Part shown: positions 1-5,366 of the stretch, one piece after another
How the letters are laid out: every line of letters begins with the position of its first letter
Position numbering within the stretch: position 1 is the stretch's first letter
NCBI GenBank assembly: GCA_964645825.1
Contig: CAZXZY010000040.1
Coordinates: 1 to 5,572, forward strand
Length of the DNA: 5,572 nucleotides
Source of the DNA: JABIAL01 sp964645825
GTDB taxonomy: Bacteria; Patescibacteriota; Patescibacteriia; UBA1558; GWA2-36-10
Direction: 5' to 3'
Position numbers and translations under genes: made by a program
The notes under the pieces: model-generated
Databases searched by the model: none
What the model saw: the letters and a program-made list of their open reading frames with translations, nothing else
Told to the model about the DNA's origin: nothing

Positions 1-42
1 AGATTTACAGTCTGCCCCGTTTGACCGCTTCGGTACCGACCC
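1..42 (-). tRNA. tRNA-Tyr (anticodon GUA), 5' half, cut by the left window edge
   Basis: On the minus strand, 42 down to 1 folds as the 5' half of a tRNA. It has acceptor strand GGGTCGG, then TA (positions 8-9), a D arm with CCG/CGG stem and loop AAGCGGTCAAA, a G at position 26, anticodon stem GCAGA, loop CTGTAAA and the beginning of the 3' stem strand, TCT. The anticodon GTA occupies 8-6, which gives tyrosine. The GCAGA-CTGTAAA-TCT block is characteristic of bacterial tRNA-Tyr. The remainder (rest of the anticodon stem, long variable arm expected for bacterial tRNA-Tyr, T arm, acceptor 3' strand) lies outside the window. The gene is on the same strand as the protein genes but beyond their terminator, so it is probably a separate transcription unit; I see no convincing promoter of its own. 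Confidence 0.9.
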
Positions 43-107
43 ATGTAAAAAATTACTGTCCGGTAATCCTGAGCAACGCCGAAGGATACCAGACCCATAT
101 GAAAAAT
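34..107. repeat. Imperfect direct repeat pair (34-53 and 87-107) including the tRNA-Tyr 5' end
   Basis: The plus strand has TACCGACCCATGTAAAAAAT at 34-53 and TACCAGACCCATATGAAAAAT at 87-107. With one inserted A in the second copy, 18 of 20 positions agree. The first copy spans the 5' end of tRNA-Tyr (acceptor bases GGGTCGG plus TA when read on the minus strand) and its upstream flank. The second lies 53 bases upstream of it and contributes one arm of the palindrome at 60-92. It may be a partial duplication of the tRNA start or duplicated target sequence around an inserted palindrome; chance similarity is helped by the A-rich tails. Confidence 0.45.
60..92. repeat. Imperfect palindrome resembling the CCTTCGACTTCGCTCAGG dispersed repeat
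   Basis: The plus strand carries CCGGTAATCCT (60-70) and AGGATACCAG (83-92), which pair with one bulged A and one G-T pair around a 12-base centre. The core reads TCCTGAGCAACGCCGAAGGA on the plus strand. It resembles the imperfect palindrome TCCTGAGCGAAGTCGAAGGA, which is dispersed in intergenic regions of many bacterial genomes; that comparison is from memory. It is clearly richer in GC than the flanking DNA and lies in the spacer between the operon terminator and tRNA-Tyr. It could be a dispersed repeat, an RNA hairpin in a tRNA leader or readthrough transcript, or a chance palindrome. No protein appears to be encoded here. Confidence 0.55.
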
Positions 108-133
108 AAAAGTTGACCAAAAATCGTCAACTT
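101..133 (-). terminator. Rho-independent terminator after the TPR-protein gene
   Basis: Twelve bases past the stop codon of the last gene, the minus strand has a perfect 8-bp stem, AAGTTGAC (133-126) with GTCAACTT (117-110), around an 8-base loop. It is followed directly by TTTATTTTTC (110-101). A stem plus T-run in this orientation fits termination of the leftward operon. The stem has only three G-C pairs, so termination may be incomplete. The mirror direction lacks a gene to terminate. Confidence 0.75.
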
Positions 134-145
134 AATGCTTTTGTG

Positions 146-1033
146 TTATTTTAATTTATCTATATTTTCTGTAAAATGAACTATCTTCTGATTATCTGGA
201 TTTACCTCGCGTAAACGACCCAAATACTTCTCAGCCAATTCTTTATCTTGAATAATTATACTGATATTTATCAAAAAGTCAAGAACCTTGGGGTTATTTG
301 GAGATAATAATAATGCCCTTTGAGCATTATCTAATGCTTTTTCTTGATCATCTAATTCTAGATAAACTTCAGCTAAGGATAAAAAGTTCAAATGATTGTC
401 TTCAGCTAAAGAAATGGAGCGTTGATATTCTTCCTCTGCTTCTTTTAAATTACCACGAACATGAGAAATTTCAGCTAATGAAGTATAAACTCCAGCATCT
501 TCATTGTGAGTTAGTTGTAATAAATATTGCAAAGTTTCTTTAGCTTGCTCGTATTCTTTTTTATCTCGATAGACTTCAGATAATAATTTATAAACCTCTA
601 TGTTGTATTGATCGATATTTAATGCTTCTAACAAAATTTCCTCAGCTTTATCATGCTCTTCATTATTGGACGCTCTTTTAGCATCACCCAATAACTCATC
701 AATAGTTTGTGATTTATCAATAGTAGAATTAAACTGCTGTAAACTACGTCTACGTAAATCTTTTTCTAATTCTTTTAGCTTGCTATAATTATTTTTGAAC
801 CAATCAAAAATTCCATCACGAGCTGGCAGTGAAATATGTCTCCAACTAGAAAACATCTTAGCCAAATCTCTTTTGAATCTGGTTTTTAAAATATCTTCTT
901 TTTTTTGTTTGACTTGAAATTGTGGCAAGTTAGCAACGTTGATGTTAATCAAATTTGGTAACTTCTGATAAATCAACCAGACAATAAAGCCTAGTGAAAC
1001 CAAAATTAAAATTGTGAAAAAAATGTTAAGCAT
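146..1033 (-). CDS. Membrane-anchored tetratricopeptide repeat (TPR) protein
   Basis: This 295-residue protein has one hydrophobic segment at about residues 3-22 with no signal-peptidase motif, so it is probably an N-terminal anchor. A basic, charged linker follows (about 41-100; note RRR at 94-96). The rest is about five helical repeats of 33-35 residues at roughly 111-143, 145-179, 181-212, 214-247 and 248-281. They show the TPR pattern of small residues and a closing proline or asparagine, for example 'LAEVYLELDDQEKALDNAQRA' near 220-240 and 'LSPNNP' at 243-248. TPR arrays are protein-binding scaffolds; the partner cannot be read from sequence. Which side of the membrane the TPRs face is also undecided: no arginine or lysine precedes the anchor and basic residues follow it, which favours a cytoplasmic location. 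The start is an ATG 8 bases after the aldolase stop, with no Shine-Dalgarno sequence. It is the last gene before the terminator. Confidence 0.85.
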   Translation of the reverse strand: MLNIFFTILILVSLGFIVWLIYQKLPNLININVANLPQFQVKQKKEDILKTRFKRDLAKMFSSWRHISLPARDGIFDWFKNNYSKLKELEKDLRRRSLQQFNSTIDKSQTIDELLGDAKRASNNEEHDKAEEILLEALNIDQYNIEVYKLLSEVYRDKKEYEQAKETLQYLLQLTHNEDAGVYTSLAEISHVRGNLKEAEEEYQRSISLAEDNHLNFLSLAEVYLELDDQEKALDNAQRALLLSPNNPKVLDFLINISIIIQDKELAEKYLGRLREVNPDNQKIVHFTENIDKLK

Positions 1034-1041
1034 AAATTAAT

Positions 1042-1911
1042 TTAAGCTTTGTTGCTGCTGCCAAAAATCTTGATCATCTTCTCTACTTCAGCCTGCATGG
1101 CATCAGTTGATGGAGCTAAGATTTTACGTGGATCGATTTTATCCATTTTAGCATTAACGCTCTTTTGCAAGGCATTTTTGAAAGCTATACGTAAATTAGT
1201 GTCTATATTTATCACAGAAACACCATTTTTTATAGCTTTTTTAAAGACTGGAGCTGATAAACCGCTACCGCCATGCAAAACAAGAGGTACTTTAACCAAT
1301 TTAGCTATTTCTTGCAAGCGAGGCTGATCTACCTTTTCTATGCCCTTGAAGTGTCCATGAATAGTACCCACAGCAATAGCTAGCGTATCCACCTTAGTCT
1401 GAGCTACAAATTCAGCTGCCTCGGCAGGGTCAGTCATCATTTCTTCCATGTTTATCTCACCAGTTTTTAATTTAAGCATCCCCTCTTTACCTAAAATAGC
1501 TCCAAGCTCTGCTTGCACCCAAAGTTTTTTCTTATGAGCTAATTTTGTAATTTGTTTAGTGAGTTTTATATTTTTATCAAATTTTTCTTCACTGGCATCA
1601 ATGTGCACAGAATTATATCCAACATTAATACAATCTTTGATCATGCCAAAATCTTTACCGTGATCTAAATGAATAGCAATTGGCACAGATTTTCCAACAG
1701 TATTAGCTAGAGTTGTCATGATAGCAAATAAAGTTTCGTTATTGGAATATTTTATAGCTGATTGAGAGGTCTGAATAATCACAGGAGATTTTTGCGCAAC
1801 TGCAGCGCGTATAATAGCTAAGGTAATTTCTAAATTAGAAGTGTTAAAAGCACCAACGGCGTAACCCTGCTTTTTGGCCTTGTTAATAATTTTACTTATT
1901 GGAACTATCAT
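1042..1911 (-). CDS. fba: Class II fructose-bisphosphate aldolase
   Basis: This is a zinc-dependent aldolase of 289 residues, the usual length for the shorter class II subgroup. The family splits fructose 1,6-bisphosphate into dihydroxyacetone phosphate and glyceraldehyde 3-phosphate, or runs in reverse, in the cytoplasm. Visible motifs are GAFN (20-23), HLDHG (81-85; catalytic Asp83 and metal ligand His84), HIDAS (103-107), AELG (134-137; Glu135), GTIHGHF (182-188; ligand His185), LHGGSG (212-217; ligand His213) and NIDTNLR (235-241; phosphate-binding region). The metal-binding set is therefore complete. Oddities are Ala106 where Gly is usual in 'IDGS', Gln133 where 'VEAELG' is usual, and GKEG rather than the usual GGQED after the AELG block. 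It starts at an ATG two bases after the tpiA stop without a Shine-Dalgarno, so translational coupling is likely. Tagatose-bisphosphate or another sugar-phosphate substrate cannot be excluded, but the tpiA neighbour supports glycolysis or gluconeogenesis. Confidence 0.93.
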   Translation of the reverse strand: MIVPISKIINKAKKQGYAVGAFNTSNLEITLAIIRAAVAQKSPVIIQTSQSAIKYSNNETLFAIMTTLANTVGKSVPIAIHLDHGKDFGMIKDCINVGYNSVHIDASEEKFDKNIKLTKQITKLAHKKKLWVQAELGAILGKEGMLKLKTGEINMEEMMTDPAEAAEFVAQTKVDTLAIAVGTIHGHFKGIEKVDQPRLQEIAKLVKVPLVLHGGSGLSAPVFKKAIKNGVSVINIDTNLRIAFKNALQKSVNAKMDKIDPRKILAPSTDAMQAEVEKMIKIFGSSNKA

Positions 1912-1913
1912 AT

Positions 1914-2675
1914 TTAAGCTTTTTTAATAAGATTTATAAATTCTTCTGGTTTTAAACTTGCGCCACCAACTAAAGCGCCATCTATAATTTTTATATTTGT
2001 AAATGAAGCGACATTTTTGGAATCAACTGATCCGCCATAAACAATTTTAACTAACGGCACATCTTGATGCTCTAAAACATCAGTTAAGCTTTGTTTGATA
2101 ATCATCGCTGTATGTTCAGCTTCAGCTGGATCCATCGCTTGTCCAGAGCCAATAGCCCAAACTGGTTCATAAGCTACGATCACAGTTTGATTTGGTTCTA
2201 TGTCTATCCCAGCTAATGCTTTTTGCACTTGCCGCATAATAACCATATCTTTGCGACCCTCTTTTCGTTCTTCAAAAGTCTCACCAACACAAATCACTGG
2301 AATCATATCTAGGGCTAGCGCTGCTGCTGCTTTTTTGTTTACTAATTCATCTGTTTCAGCTAAATATTTTCTTCTTTCTGAGTGTCCCAAAATAGCATAC
2401 TGACATCCGGCTGCTTTGAGCATTGATAAAGAAACCTCTCCAGTAAAAGAGCCAATATCTTCATACCAAGCATTTTGACAGCCTAAGCTAATTTTTGTAG
2501 TTTTTAATATCTTTGCTACTGCCTGCCAACTCAAAAAATCAGGAGCCACTCCCACCTCTTTGTCTGTATCTATTTTGGCTTTACTCATTTCAGTTTTAAG
2601 ATTTTTAGCCAAGGCAATAGATTCGTCAGGGTTTAACTTCATTTTCCAATTACCAATAATATATTTTTTTGACAT
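1914..2675 (-). CDS. tpiA: Triosephosphate isomerase
   Basis: The enzyme interconverts dihydroxyacetone phosphate and glyceraldehyde 3-phosphate in central glycolysis. At 253 residues it is a normal full-length TIM barrel. All catalytic elements are visible: GNWKM at 8-12 (Asn9, Lys11), GHSERR at 97-102 (electrophile His98), CVGE at 129-132, YEPVWAIGSG at 169-178 (general base Glu170 and the start of flexible loop 6), YGGSV at 213-217 and GALVGGASL at 233-241 (phosphate binding). The start is an ATG five bases after the TAG of the upstream membrane-protein gene. An AGGA overlapping that TAG is the only Shine-Dalgarno-like site in the operon. The aldolase gene follows after two bases, so two consecutive glycolytic enzymes are made from adjacent messages. 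There is no sign of truncation or fusion. Confidence 0.97.
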   Translation of the reverse strand: MSKKYIIGNWKMKLNPDESIALAKNLKTEMSKAKIDTDKEVGVAPDFLSWQAVAKILKTTKISLGCQNAWYEDIGSFTGEVSLSMLKAAGCQYAILGHSERRKYLAETDELVNKKAAAALALDMIPVICVGETFEERKEGRKDMVIMRQVQKALAGIDIEPNQTVIVAYEPVWAIGSGQAMDPAEAEHTAMIIKQSLTDVLEHQDVPLVKIVYGGSVDSKNVASFTNIKIIDGALVGGASLKPEEFINLIKKA

Positions 2676-2678
2676 AAA

Positions 2679-2682
2679 TCCT
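2679..2682 (-). promoter_or_regulatory. Possible Shine-Dalgarno AGGA for tpiA, overlapping the upstream stop codon
   Basis: On the minus strand the junction reads TAGGATTTATG: the TAG stop of the COG2426 gene, an AGGA sharing its last two bases, three bases, then the tpiA ATG. The 3-base spacing is shorter than usual, so it is weak. It is still the best match to a ribosome binding site at any start in this window. It could allow a ribosome finishing the membrane-protein gene to restart on tpiA. Confidence 0.35.
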
Positions 2683-3163
2683 ATAAATTAAATAATTGAA
2701 AAAAACCTAAAGAAAGTAAAGTCACTAAAATACCAGCTAATACTACACCAATAGAAATATAAACAATACTTTCTTTTTTTTCTATATCAAATAGCCAAGC
2801 AGCTATCGAGCCAGACCAAGCACCGGTACCCGGCAAAGGAATGGCCACAAAGAATATTAAGGCTACTTTACCTAACTTTGAATAACTACCATCAAATTTA
2901 CGACGGGTCTTGGCAAAAGCTTTATCTAACATCCGATCAGCCCATTTTGAATGACGACGTAGCCATCTAGATAGTGGGCCCAAAAGATAAACAATACCAA
3001 TAGCTGGTATAATATCGCCAATGATAGACCAAAAAAATGCTTCCCAAGGTGATAAATTTAAAACTTCCAAAGCAAAAGGAATGGAAAATCGCAACTCAGT
3101 CACTGGTAACATCGCTAAGATCAATGTAGCGATTTGTGGTGGTATGTTTGTAAAAAAATCCAT
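2681..3163 (-). CDS. Small multidrug export family membrane protein (COG2426 type)
   Basis: From the ATG at 3163 the product has 160 residues with several hydrophobic segments, at roughly 9-37, 43-64, 98-125 and 132-157. Two family signatures are visible: LPVTELRFSIPFAL at 19-32, with the conserved E-L-R after a helix break, and IPLPGTGAWSGS at 108-119. A basic cytoplasmic-looking stretch rich in Arg/Lys lies between (66-88). This matches the family named 'small multi-drug export protein' (Pfam Sm_multidrug_ex); the name is historical and the transported substrate is not established. A TTG at 3181 would add six residues (FYNIF after the start), with eight bases from the upstream stop. I prefer the ATG because TTG has no ribosome binding site and the extension adds no family sequence. 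It stops with TAG, the only non-TAA stop here, five bases before tpiA. Confidence 0.85.
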   Translation of the reverse strand: MDFFTNIPPQIATLILAMLPVTELRFSIPFALEVLNLSPWEAFFWSIIGDIIPAIGIVYLLGPLSRWLRRHSKWADRMLDKAFAKTRRKFDGSYSKLGKVALIFFVAIPLPGTGAWSGSIAAWLFDIEKKESIVYISIGVVLAGILVTLLSLGFFQLFNL

Positions 3164-3189
3164 GAATATATTATAAAACAAAACAGCTT

Positions 3190-4107
3190 TTAAGACCAGG
3201 TAAAATTATCCAAAATCCAAGCTGATAAAATCTTTAAATCTTGAAAGCGATCGTCGTGTGTCTCAGATCCTAAGACCACACCGATAATATTATGCCCATC
3301 GATTTCTGATATTTCTGAAACTAAACAATAACCAGCTGCAGTAATAAAGCCGGTTTTTCCAGCGGCAATATTTAAATAGCTATCTAATAACTTATTAGTC
3401 GAATAAATACGATGAGCCTGACCACTAACTGAAGTGAAATTATAAACTCTTTTACTGGTAACAGCGCGTATGTCTTCTTGTGACAAAGCAGCTTGAGCTA
3501 AGTGTAAAATATCTAAAGCTGTTGATTTATTTCCTTCACTCAAGCCTGTTACATCAGCAAAAAAAGTATTAGCTAAACTTAATTCTTCTGCCTTATTGTT
3601 CATAGCAATAACATACTCTTCTTCACTCAAACCTGTGCTACGCACCAAGGCTTTCGCTGCTGTATTATCTGAAGCAATTAAAGCTGTATAAAATAAATCC
3701 CTGACTTTGACTTGCTCTCCTCTTTTTACTCGTGGCGGAGTTCCTGCTATTTCATCTCGCTGTTCCATGGTGATCACATTATGCCAACCAGAATTATTTT
3801 CTAAGAAAACTAAAGCTGTCATTAATTTGGTAATACTAGCTAAAGAACGAACTTCCTCAGCATTATGTTGCCACAAAATAGCTCCACTATCTTTATCCAT
3901 CACAGCTGATGCTTGTGCACTAATCTTTACGCCTAGTGAATCTGTGTTTATTTTGTGTGGTAAAACTTGATTTCCTGAAAATTGTTGTTGTTCTATGACG
4001 ATATAATTTTTATCATCAGCACTGTGCAACACAAAATTCGGCACCTGTTGCATTGGTACCGTCAATAAATTAAGACTTATTAAAACTTTAGTAATTAATC
4101 CCCACAT
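3190..4107 (-). CDS. D-alanyl-D-alanine carboxypeptidase, peptidase S11 family
   Basis: This is a penicillin-binding-protein-type serine peptidase of 305 residues that trims the terminal D-Ala of peptidoglycan stem peptides outside the membrane. The three active-site motifs are in order: SITK at 91-94 (nucleophile Ser91, Lys94), SDN at 146-148 and KTG at 251-253. Their spacing, 160 residues from Ser91 to KTG, is typical of S11. The N-terminus (about 2-18) is hydrophobic with one lysine and lacks a clear AxA cleavage site or lipobox, so it may be a signal peptide or an uncleaved anchor; a linker follows to about residue 60. The protein ends about 50 residues after KTG, so the C-terminal beta domain and amphipathic anchor of PBP5 are missing and it resembles shorter PBP7-like forms. 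Its ATG overlaps the rluB stop as TAATG, implying coupled translation. An endopeptidase role is possible, since both activities occur in this family. Confidence 0.92.
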   Translation of the reverse strand: MWGLITKVLISLNLLTVPMQQVPNFVLHSADDKNYIVIEQQQFSGNQVLPHKINTDSLGVKISAQASAVMDKDSGAILWQHNAEEVRSLASITKLMTALVFLENNSGWHNVITMEQRDEIAGTPPRVKRGEQVKVRDLFYTALIASDNTAAKALVRSTGLSEEEYVIAMNNKAEELSLANTFFADVTGLSEGNKSTALDILHLAQAALSQEDIRAVTSKRVYNFTSVSGQAHRIYSTNKLLDSYLNIAAGKTGFITAAGYCLVSEISEIDGHNIIGVVLGSETHDDRFQDLKILSAWILDNFTWS

Positions 4108-4784
4108 TAGATAATATCTGACTTTTTAATTTTTTTATACTCGCCTATTTTAATATTTTTCAAAACTAATTTTCCTTCACTTAGTCTAGTTAATTCAACA
4201 ACTTTGAAATCTAAAGCTTCTAGCATACGTCTAATCTGTCTTTTCCAACCTTGGTGTAAAGTGATTTCTAGTTCAAATTTATTTTTAATTTTTGCCTGAT
4301 CAGCTTTTGCTAATCCTTCTTCTAATTTAATCCCTGTTTTTAGTTTTTTAATAACATCATTATCTAAAACTTTATCAACGCGTACTAAATATTTTTTACT
4401 AACTTTAAACTTGGGATGAGTTAGTTTGTAAGTTAAATCTCCGTCGTTAGTTAATAACAATAATCCCTGACTATTTTTATCTAATCGACCAACTGGATAA
4501 ACTGCCGGATCTTTAGGAACCAAAGCTAAAACATTTTTATCATTATATGGATCACTGACTGAACAAATATAATCAACTGGTTTATTTAATAAATAATAAA
4601 CTTTATCAACATCGCCAACTATTTTGTTATCAAATTTTATTTCGTCTTCTGCACTGACTTTAGTAGTAAGTTCAGTAATTATTTTATCATTTACTTTTAC
4701 AAAGCCTGCCAAAATTAACTCCTCAGCTTTACGACGAGAAGCAATTCCATGATTGGCCAAAAATTTTGCTAAGCGTTCTGGCAT
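4107..4784 (-). CDS. rluB: rRNA pseudouridine synthase, RluB/RsuA family
   Basis: The product (225 residues) isomerises a uridine in rRNA to pseudouridine. An S4 RNA-binding domain covers about 1-48 (RLAKFLANHGIASRRKAEELI at 4-24). The catalytic domain follows: LLNKPVDY at 65-72, GRLDKNSQGLLLLTNDG at 99-115 with catalytic Asp102, KYLV at 131-134, and HQGWKRQIRRML at 177-188, corresponding to the family's EGRxRQIRRM block. LDKNSQG replaces the common LDYDTEG, but the aspartate is kept. RluB (23S rRNA) and RsuA (16S rRNA) cannot be separated with certainty by eye. I favour RluB because scpB and an S11 carboxypeptidase are neighbours, as in Bacillus subtilis. The length is slightly short, with a basic tail (KKIKKSDII). 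The ATG overlaps the scpB stop by one base (TAATG); upstream is a purine-rich GCAGAAGAA but no true Shine-Dalgarno. Confidence 0.92.
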   Translation of the reverse strand: MPERLAKFLANHGIASRRKAEELILAGFVKVNDKIITELTTKVSAEDEIKFDNKIVGDVDKVYYLLNKPVDYICSVSDPYNDKNVLALVPKDPAVYPVGRLDKNSQGLLLLTNDGDLTYKLTHPKFKVSKKYLVRVDKVLDNDVIKKLKTGIKLEEGLAKADQAKIKNKFELEITLHQGWKRQIRRMLEALDFKVVELTRLSEGKLVLKNIKIGEYKKIKKSDII

Positions 4785-5353
4785 TATTCTTCTGCTTTAT
4801 CTTCTGATTTAGTTCCCTCTATCAAAGCTTGTAAATTTTCATTGCTATTTAATTTAGCAAAATCTGGTAATTGTTCTACCGAATCAATGCCTAAGTGTCT
4901 AAGAAAATCGATAGTTACTGAATACATTGGTACTAAGTCGCCCTTACTTTCTCTAGCTTCTACTAAACCACGGATTAATAAATTACGTAAGATGACACTA
5001 CAATTTACACCCCTGATTTGCTCTAGCTCTTCTTTAGCAATTGGCTGTCGGTAAGCAACAATGGTTAGCGTCTCTAAAGAAGGTTTACTTAATTCACCAG
5101 TTGTCTCGTCTTTAAGATAGGATTGCAGAGCATCAGTGTTAGCTGTGTTTGTGACAAACTGAATTTTATTGTTATTGACTGTGACATGAATGCCGCTGTC
5201 GTCTTTATTGTATTTTTCTTGCAAACTTTCTGCTAAATCTGAAACTTTGTTCACATCAACATCTGCCACGCTAGCAATTTCTTTGAAACTCAAAGGTTTA
5301 CCCGCAGCGAGCAATAAACTTTCGATAACTGATAAATTTTTGTTTTCTGACAT
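4784..5353 (-). CDS. scpB: Segregation and condensation protein B
   Basis: ScpB joins ScpA and Smc in the condensin-like complex that organises and separates the chromosome. The 189-residue length is typical. The first winged-helix domain is at about 5-70, beginning with IESLLLAAGKPLSFKEIA (10-27), the characteristic opening. The second, at about 88-155, carries the family's strongest signature: LSKPSLETLTIVAYRQPI at 88-105, then EELEQIRGVN at 108-117 and NLLIRGLVE at 124-132. The C-terminus is an acidic tail (EGTKSEDKAEE). The ATG at 5353 lies 13 bases after the stop of an unidentified ORF, with no Shine-Dalgarno sequence nearby. Its stop overlaps the rluB start. scpA, its usual upstream partner, is not visible: the ORF immediately upstream does not look like an ScpA C-terminus. 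scpA may be farther upstream, outside the window, or elsewhere in the genome. Confidence 0.94.
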   Translation of the reverse strand: MSENKNLSVIESLLLAAGKPLSFKEIASVADVDVNKVSDLAESLQEKYNKDDSGIHVTVNNNKIQFVTNTANTDALQSYLKDETTGELSKPSLETLTIVAYRQPIAKEELEQIRGVNCSVILRNLLIRGLVEARESKGDLVPMYSVTIDFLRHLGIDSVEQLPDFAKLNSNENLQALIEGTKSEDKAEE

Positions 5354-5366
5354 ATTTATTTAAAAT

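Noticed and set aside
43..80. Promoter for tRNA-Tyr (TTGCTC as -35 with an A/T-rich -10)
   Set aside because: The -10 candidate ATTTTT is poor and the -35 falls inside the palindrome. The match is too weak to annotate.
298..543. Plus-strand open frame opposite the TPR-protein gene
   Set aside because: It lies wholly antisense to a convincing TPR coding sequence and its translation has no recognisable family features. The other plus-strand frames at 1049-1327, 2200-2403, 3707-3970 and 4842-5054 are rejected for the same reason: each mirrors a well-identified minus-strand gene.
1044..1921. Shared TTTAAGCTTT at the ends of fba (1044-1049 core) and tpiA (1916-1921 core), as a repeated regulatory site
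   Set aside because: Both arise from proteins ending in Lys-Ala or Asn-Lys-Ala encoded AAA GCT TAA. The coincidence is explained by coding sequence.
3168..3173. TATAAT on the minus strand just upstream of the COG2426 ATG, as an internal promoter
   Set aside because: No acceptable -35 hexamer lies 16-18 bases upstream, and such hexamers are common by chance in AT-rich DNA. The site leaves almost no leader before the ATG.
4109..4119. Perfect palindrome AGATAATATCT at the rluB/carboxypeptidase junction
   Set aside because: It is short, AT-rich and part of the rluB coding end. It is too small for a stable hairpin, and a palindrome of this length is expected by chance.
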